Below are positions 59,491 through 64,000 of a stretch of DNA of 64,000 nt, piece after piece (the stretch's first letter is position 1; each line of letters begins with the position of its first letter). The notes below the pieces were generated by a model. That model was not told the origin of the DNA, did not search any database, and was given only the letters and a program-made list of their open reading frames with translations. The DNA is from Chitinophaga rupis (GTDB taxonomy: Bacteria > Bacteroidota > Bacteroidia > Chitinophagales > Chitinophagaceae), in NCBI RefSeq assembly GCF_900109685.1, contig NZ_FOBB01000005.1, positions 248,001 through 312,000 on the forward strand, given 5' to 3'. The position numbers and the translations under genes are program-made.

Positions 59491-61476
59491 CTATTTAAGG
59501 GTTTTTTGGATGATGGTAAAACCGCCTGGTTTTATCAGCGCAATATCTGCTGCGCCCCCGGCCAGGGCAATATCCAGCAGCACGCTTTCACCGGGGTGCA
59601 ATGTTTTTACAGGCATATAGGCGCCGTTGTATTTTAACTGGTAACCCTTCAGGGTATACGACGGAAAATCTTTTCTTGCAGTAATGCGGATGCTGGCATG
59701 GCCCGCAGTTTTATTAACCAGCTCAATAGTAGCGGGTGCAAATTCTTCCTGCCATGCGGTGTACATTCTCCGTAGGCTGCGGTCAGGTTCTATCAGGCCC
59801 CAGGGCCGATAGCCGTTTGCATTGGTGCCGGGAAAGCGGCTCAAATAATCGTTGAAGGTCCACACAGAGGCGCCTACTAAGAAATCGCATTGCCTGAAAT
59901 CCTGCATAGCTTTTTTAAGATAGGCGATCCGTTCTTCCTCAGACTTAACCGCATCTGTTCTGATACCAAATTCACTTACATAAACAGGCTTTGAAGGATA
60001 CAGCTCATGGATATGCTGCAGGATCTTTAAGTGATTCCCGTAAATATTCGCACTTACAAAGTCAACGTACTGGGAAGCTTCATCTTCCGGTTTTTTGATG
60101 CTGCTATGCGATAGGATCATGCTGGCAAAGGTGAGCAGGCGAGAATTATCCAACGATCTTACATAGCTGCTCATATCACGTACCCAGGCTTTACCCTCTT
60201 CTGTTTGCGACTGAAATTCATTACCTACGCTGTAAGCAATTACGCAAGGATGGTTCCAGTCGCGCTCCATCATTTCCCGCATCTGTGAGCGGAACTTATC
60301 ACGCATCCCGCTATCACTCATTTGTTTGCCGGTCATTTGCCAGTTGCCTGCTTCCTCAATGATCAGCAGTCCGTGTTTATCTGCCCAGTCAAGCAGGCCT
60401 TCCGCCACCGGGTAATGGTTAATGCGGGAAAGCTCCATGCCACCGCTTTTGATCAGCGTAAGGTCTTTTTCCAATACTTCTTCCGGGTCCATGGAACCAT
60501 AGCCGGGATAGTCCAGCGGCCGGTTGCAGCCGCCCATTTTTATGGGTTCGCCGTTCAGTAAAAGCTGGGTGCCGCTTACTTCAACTTTCCGGATGCCAAA
60601 GCTGGTTTCAATAGTATCCCTGCCGCATGTGATTGCTGCGCTATACAATGCAGGCGCATCCGGGTGCCATAGGCTTACTTCAGATGCAGGCATGGTGCCC
60701 GTTAGCTCCACGGATGTAACCCCGCCTGGTTCCACCTTCACGGATTGCGGTTTAAAACGGATGCTGCTCTTTACGCCATTGCGGTAAATGCCCGCGCTAA
60801 CAGCCTGTGTAAAGGCAGCGGTGCCACTGTTCCGGATAAATGCTTTTATGCTGATGCTTGCATCTCCCTTTTTCAGGTCAGGTGTGGCAATGATCTTACT
60901 GTTGCTGATATATGCCGCGGGCCGGGTAATAAGATGTACCGGCCGGGTAATACCTCCGTAATTGATCCATGGGTATAACTGGCGTTGGTTGGCGCCTGAA
61001 TAAGGAACATTGGTTTTGGCGCCGGGTATGGTAGTGGTATCCCAGGAATTATCCACTTCCAGCGCCAACGTATTTTTGCTTTTAAGCAAGGTAGTAACAT
61101 CAAATTCAAACGGCGTATAGCCGCCTTCGTGGGTGCCCACCAATACGCCGTTCAGCCATATTTTTGACTTGTAAAAAACAGCGTCAAATTTCAGGAACAC
61201 ATGGTCATCGCCGGGTGTGGCGGCCTCAAATTGCTTAAAGTACCATGCTGTGCCGGTATAAAAAAAGTACCGGGCATCTGTGGAAAAACAATGCGGCACT
61301 TTTACCTTATCAAAATTACCGCTTGCGAATGAAGTGTCGTTCCAGTGTTCCTGTTCTCCCACCTTTACCGGGTCTGTGGCAAACGTCCATTCACTGTTTA
61401 AGCTGTTATCAGTGCGGCGCTGCCCAAAGACTAAAAGTGGAATGCTCAGTAACAAACAAAATAGTGTTCTCTTCAT
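59491..61476 (-). CDS. Glycoside hydrolase family 2 protein
   Basis: A 661-residue exported GH2 enzyme with signal peptide MKRTLFCLLLSIPLLVFGQ. The order is the sugar-binding domain (WYFKQFEAATPGDDHVFLKFDAVFYKSKIWLNG in the usual position), the immunoglobulin-like domain and the TIM barrel. The acid/base Glu is E420 in YSVGNEFQSQ and the nucleophile is E502 in VYVSEFGIRTD. The MELSRINHYP region is family standard. Length fits the beta-glucuronidase/beta-galactosidase group; the sugar cannot be fixed. ATGA overlap at 61473-61476 couples it to the upstream esterase gene. Confidence 0.93.
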   Translation of the reverse strand: MKRTLFCLLLSIPLLVFGQRRTDNSLNSEWTFATDPVKVGEQEHWNDTSFASGNFDKVKVPHCFSTDARYFFYTGTAWYFKQFEAATPGDDHVFLKFDAVFYKSKIWLNGVLVGTHEGGYTPFEFDVTTLLKSKNTLALEVDNSWDTTTIPGAKTNVPYSGANQRQLYPWINYGGITRPVHLITRPAAYISNSKIIATPDLKKGDASISIKAFIRNSGTAAFTQAVSAGIYRNGVKSSIRFKPQSVKVEPGGVTSVELTGTMPASEVSLWHPDAPALYSAAITCGRDTIETSFGIRKVEVSGTQLLLNGEPIKMGGCNRPLDYPGYGSMDPEEVLEKDLTLIKSGGMELSRINHYPVAEGLLDWADKHGLLIIEEAGNWQMTGKQMSDSGMRDKFRSQMREMMERDWNHPCVIAYSVGNEFQSQTEEGKAWVRDMSSYVRSLDNSRLLTFASMILSHSSIKKPEDEASQYVDFVSANIYGNHLKILQHIHELYPSKPVYVSEFGIRTDAVKSEEERIAYLKKAMQDFRQCDFLVGASVWTFNDYLSRFPGTNANGYRPWGLIEPDRSLRRMYTAWQEEFAPATIELVNKTAGHASIRITARKDFPSYTLKGYQLKYNGAYMPVKTLHPGESVLLDIALAGGAADIALIKPGGFTIIQKTLK

Positions 61477-62285
61477 GGTTTCTTTTTTTCTTTAAGTACA
61501 ACCTGTTTTGCAACGGCTGATCCAATATCGTTCAATGCGGTTTGGTTATAATGGATCTCATCTTTCATCCATCCCTTTTCTTTAAAGCCTCCTGTTTCCC
61601 GGTACACAATAAAAACATGTTTCATTTTCCCTGCAACATTTTCCTGCGCTTTACGGATGGCATCAAAGCCCTGGGAAGGATGGTTCAGGTAATAGCCGGT
61701 TTGTATAATATAAAAATTCAGCTCCTTGCCCAGCGCTGCTCTGAATTGATTGATCAGCAATGTTAGCTGCTGCTCATATTCTTCTGCAGTGAGCTGTTGT
61801 GCATTCACTGCATTGGCATCCCGTTCCCCCTGGCTCCATAAAATTCCGGCAACCGGCAGGCCTGTTTTGCGGGCAGCCGCCCTGGCCTTTATAACAGCGC
61901 TGTCAAACAAAGGCAGCCTGCCCCAGTTGTCCCAGGTACCATAGTTGCTTAATTCGGCTTTATAGTGGCAGGAGCTGCCGCCTCTTGCTGCTGCTACAAT
62001 CACTACCTGGCTCCCCGTAAGGTCATGGTACGCTTTTGCAAAAGCCGGCCAGGCGCTGCCGCTGTTTGCTTTTTGGAACTGCAGCTCAGCGTAGCCAACG
62101 GGGTCTTTTAAAGGAACCAGCGCATCACCTGAATACCTGTATTCAAGGGCAGTACATTGTACGGAAGCAGTACTGTCGCCCATGCCAACAGCATTGCTTT
62201 GGCCGGCTGCCAGGAACAGCGTTTTATGCTGCGCCATTGTAGTCTGTAAAGTAAGCAGGCAAATAAGCAATAGCATCCACCTCAT
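61473..62285 (-). CDS. Sialate O-acetylesterase-like (SASA) SGNH esterase
   Basis: A 270-residue exported esterase. The start at 62285 (MRWMLLLICLLTLQTTMAQ) gives a signal peptide and an ATGA overlap with the SusD stop; a further ATG 6 bases upstream is also possible. LFLAAGQSNAVGMGDS contains the block I Ser of the SGNH/DUF303 family (GQSN), GILWSQGERDANAV the block with Gly/Gln, and WMKDEIHYNQTAL the D-x-x-H pair (block V). Such esterases remove acetyl groups from sialic acids, xylans or pectins. In this PUL it probably deacetylates the target glycan before GH2 cleavage. Confidence 0.92.
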   Translation of the reverse strand: MRWMLLLICLLTLQTTMAQHKTLFLAAGQSNAVGMGDSTASVQCTALEYRYSGDALVPLKDPVGYAELQFQKANSGSAWPAFAKAYHDLTGSQVVIVAAARGGSSCHYKAELSNYGTWDNWGRLPLFDSAVIKARAAARKTGLPVAGILWSQGERDANAVNAQQLTAEEYEQQLTLLINQFRAALGKELNFYIIQTGYYLNHPSQGFDAIRKAQENVAGKMKHVFIVYRETGGFKEKGWMKDEIHYNQTALNDIGSAVAKQVVLKEKKKP

Positions 62286-63790
62286 TTCCATTCAGGATTT
62301 TGTTCCAGCTTCGTGTTAGCATTGATCTCATCCAGCGGAATAGGAAAGTAGCGGTTCTTTGGCTGTGGTGCACGGGTAGGGAATACATCATTCACCACTT
62401 TTGGAATTACCTGTAAAAAGGTGTTCGTCCGGGTGAGGTCATACCAGCGGTCGCCTTCCCCAAAAAGCTCCCAGCTGCGTTCCTGTAATACGGAATCAAC
62501 AAAGGCCGCCTTGGCAAGTCCGGTAGTTAAGCCGGGAAGGCCGGCCCTGTTCCTTACCGTATTAATATAACCATATGCCTCAGTGGATGGACCGTTTTGC
62601 TGCGCAGAAGCTTCTGCAGCGATCAGATAAACATCCGCCAGGCGCAGAATGGGTATGTTAGTGGCTCCGCTGCCGCCAACAGAGTTCGGATCCATATATT
62701 TTTTAACCAGCACGCCCTGTTTCGTAATGGGCGTAATATCTTTCTGATGTACTATCTGCCCCAGCTTGTTGATATAAAAAGTGTCCAGCAGCAGCCGCCT
62801 GCGGTCTGCCGGGTTAAATGAATTAAAGAAGGATTGATAGGCAAATGCAGAGCCAAAAGAGGTCACTGCATATTGCGGCCCGTCGCTGTTCTTAGGGCCA
62901 TATAAGCTAATGATCTGCGTAGAAAAACCCGGAGAAGTGCTTTCACATTCAAAAGCCCACATGTTTTCCTGTCTTGCTGCATCTTCTTTGGTAACATTAT
63001 ACACATCCAGTACATCCGGCATCAGGCTGTATTTGCCGGAGCTTAGTACCTGTTTTGCTTTGTCCAGCGCGGCTGGCCAGTCCTGTGCATACAACGCTGT
63101 TTTTGCATACAGCGCCATGGCCACTTCTTTTGAAGGCCGGCCTTTCTGGATATTAGCAGAATAAGAAGGCAGCCTGGAAATAGCCTGGTCCAGGTCCTGG
63201 TAGATCTGTTTAAAAACATCCGGCTGCAGGGTTTTGCCTATGATGGCAGTATCAATGCTGGTACTGGGAGTGGTTTTAACCACTATATCCCGGAAGTTCT
63301 TGGTCAGCATCCAAAAATAAAAGGCCCGCATGTAATACGCTTCTCCAAGAATAACATTTCTTCTGGCAGTGTCCATATTGACTGCCGGTACGCGCAGCAA
63401 AACCCAGTTTGCTTTTTCAATACCCTGGTAGCAGGATTGCCATATTTGCTGAGGCGATTCATTCTGCCTGTTAAAGCTTTTTTGCGTAGTGTAGTTAGGA
63501 TCATAGCTGAATAAGGTGTAGGTATCCCTGCCAACTACGGGGCGGGGATAGATCTGATCTGCGCTGAAGTCAGATGCACCTGTGGCCGCGGTAAGGTATA
63601 AATTAACCATAGGCCCGTAAACCGCTGTTAACGCAGCTTCTGCATCTGATGCCGTTTTATAGAAATTGTCCGTGAAAATGGAAGAGTAGGGTTGTTCATC
63701 GAGCTTGTTGCAGGATGTATGCACAAGCAGCAGCAGTAATAAACCACCCAGCAGGTATTGTATGTTCTTCTTTGTTTGCATATACATCAT
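62282..63790 (-). CDS. RagB/SusD family nutrient uptake outer membrane lipoprotein
   Basis: A 502-residue surface lipoprotein that binds the glycan and caps the SusC barrel. The signal region YLLGGLLLLLLVHTSCNKLD has lipobox HTSC (lipidated Cys followed by NKLDE). TPR-like helical repeats and the SusD C terminus RAGLPGLTTGL, LQERSWELFGEGDRWYDLTRT and FPIPLDEINANTKLEQNPEW are diagnostic. Three nearby starts exist (63790, 63787, 63781); the last (MQTKKN) fits the family best. It lies 3 bases after the SusC stop. Confidence 0.96.
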   Translation of the reverse strand: MMYMQTKKNIQYLLGGLLLLLLVHTSCNKLDEQPYSSIFTDNFYKTASDAEAALTAVYGPMVNLYLTAATGASDFSADQIYPRPVVGRDTYTLFSYDPNYTTQKSFNRQNESPQQIWQSCYQGIEKANWVLLRVPAVNMDTARRNVILGEAYYMRAFYFWMLTKNFRDIVVKTTPSTSIDTAIIGKTLQPDVFKQIYQDLDQAISRLPSYSANIQKGRPSKEVAMALYAKTALYAQDWPAALDKAKQVLSSGKYSLMPDVLDVYNVTKEDAARQENMWAFECESTSPGFSTQIISLYGPKNSDGPQYAVTSFGSAFAYQSFFNSFNPADRRRLLLDTFYINKLGQIVHQKDITPITKQGVLVKKYMDPNSVGGSGATNIPILRLADVYLIAAEASAQQNGPSTEAYGYINTVRNRAGLPGLTTGLAKAAFVDSVLQERSWELFGEGDRWYDLTRTNTFLQVIPKVVNDVFPTRAPQPKNRYFPIPLDEINANTKLEQNPEWK

Positions 63791-63793
63791 TTT

Positions 63794-64000
63794 TTATAGT
63801 CCAACCTGTAAGCCAACGAGGAAAGACCTTGCCATGGGATATACGAGGTTGTCAACCCCGATCAGTGTGTTTGAGCCGCCAAAGGAATTTACTTCCGGAT
63901 CGTAGCCGCTGTAATTGGTGATGGTGAAAAGATTGTTGCTGCTGATATAAAGCCTTGCATTGGTGATATATTTTATGGCAGGCAGCTTATAACCAAGGGT
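63794..64000 (-). CDS. SusC/RagA family TonB-linked outer membrane protein (C-terminal part)
   Basis: C-terminal 68 residues of a SusC-like receptor; the rest lies beyond the right edge. Translating the minus strand gives KLPAIKYITNARLYISSNNL, FTITNYSGYDPEV and the final PMARSFLVGLQVGL, the classic SusC end. Its stop TAA is at 63794-63796 and the SusD gene follows 3 bases later. It is the first visible gene of the polysaccharide utilisation operon. Confidence 0.95.
   Translation of the reverse strand, partial: TLGYKLPAIKYITNARLYISSNNLFTITNYSGYDPEVNSFGGSNTLIGVDNLVYPMARSFLVGLQVGL

Overview
The window looks like a chromosomal piece of a Bacteroidota bacterium, most likely a Chitinophaga-like member of the Chitinophagaceae. 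The signs are SusC/SusD pairs, FecR/ECF-sigma signalling, BlaI/M56 pairs, FtsX-type permeases with permease-prefix domains, many AraC regulators, TAnnTTTG-type promoter -7 elements and a general lack of Shine-Dalgarno sequences. This assignment is an inference from gene families. No rRNA, tRNA, CRISPR array or recognisable transposase was seen.

Left part (1-16.2 kb). A minus-strand cell-surface signalling set opens the window: an ECF sigma factor, a FecR anti-sigma factor and a SusC-like transducer that runs off the left edge. Next come a DUF6194 protein, a PAP2 phosphatase, an unknown protein and a choice-of-anchor I lipoprotein. A BlaI repressor, an M56 (BlaR1-like) protease and an outer-membrane beta-barrel receptor follow, with a palindromic operator candidate just upstream. 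The part ends with two AraC regulators, a Crp/Fnr regulator, a CPA1-type Na+/H+ antiporter and a tiny membrane protein.

Glycan assembly region (16.4-26.6 kb). A WbsX/GH99-like protein, seven glycosyltransferases and an MsbA-like ABC exporter are packed with alternating strands and nearly overlapping convergent ends. This fits surface polysaccharide or glycolipid synthesis, but no Wzx, Wzy or chain-length regulator is in view.

Middle (26.7-48 kb). A PadR regulator is translationally coupled to a prefix-domain ABC permease. It is followed by a secreted leucine-rich-repeat protein with a TonB-C-like end, an SDR/cupin pair, a serine hydrolase, and a 524-residue protein with a cytidine-deaminase-like HAE...CxxC signature that may be a toxin or effector. 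Further on are a MocR regulator divergent from a DoxX/AhpD-like/GNAT operon, a second FtsX-type permease, a His/Met-rich probable outer-membrane protein, a 2OG-Fe(II) oxygenase and a PhnA protein. A second ECF module (lipoprotein, sigma factor, anti-sigma-like membrane protein) is divergent from a lipocalin-like lipoprotein. The gap between them carries a striking nested inverted repeat that can be read as two mirrored ECF promoters.

Right part (48-64 kb). An AraC regulator is divergent from a sodium/solute symporter and a DapA/NanA-family lyase. TIGR03118 and DUF4272 proteins follow. The window ends in a polysaccharide utilisation operon on the minus strand: SusC (partial), SusD, a sialate O-acetylesterase-like SGNH esterase, a GH2 enzyme, an FAD-dependent oxidoreductase, a six-hairpin glycosidase-like protein and a second sodium/solute symporter. 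It is built with ATGA start/stop overlaps and short gaps, so it is probably one transcript for binding, deacetylating, cleaving and importing an acetylated glycan. The substrate cannot be named from sequence alone.

The observations most worth following up are the deaminase-like protein (33944-35518), the mirrored ECF promoters (46508-46601), the LRR/TonB-C fusion (29796-31511) and a MITE-like inverted-repeat element (47066-47294).
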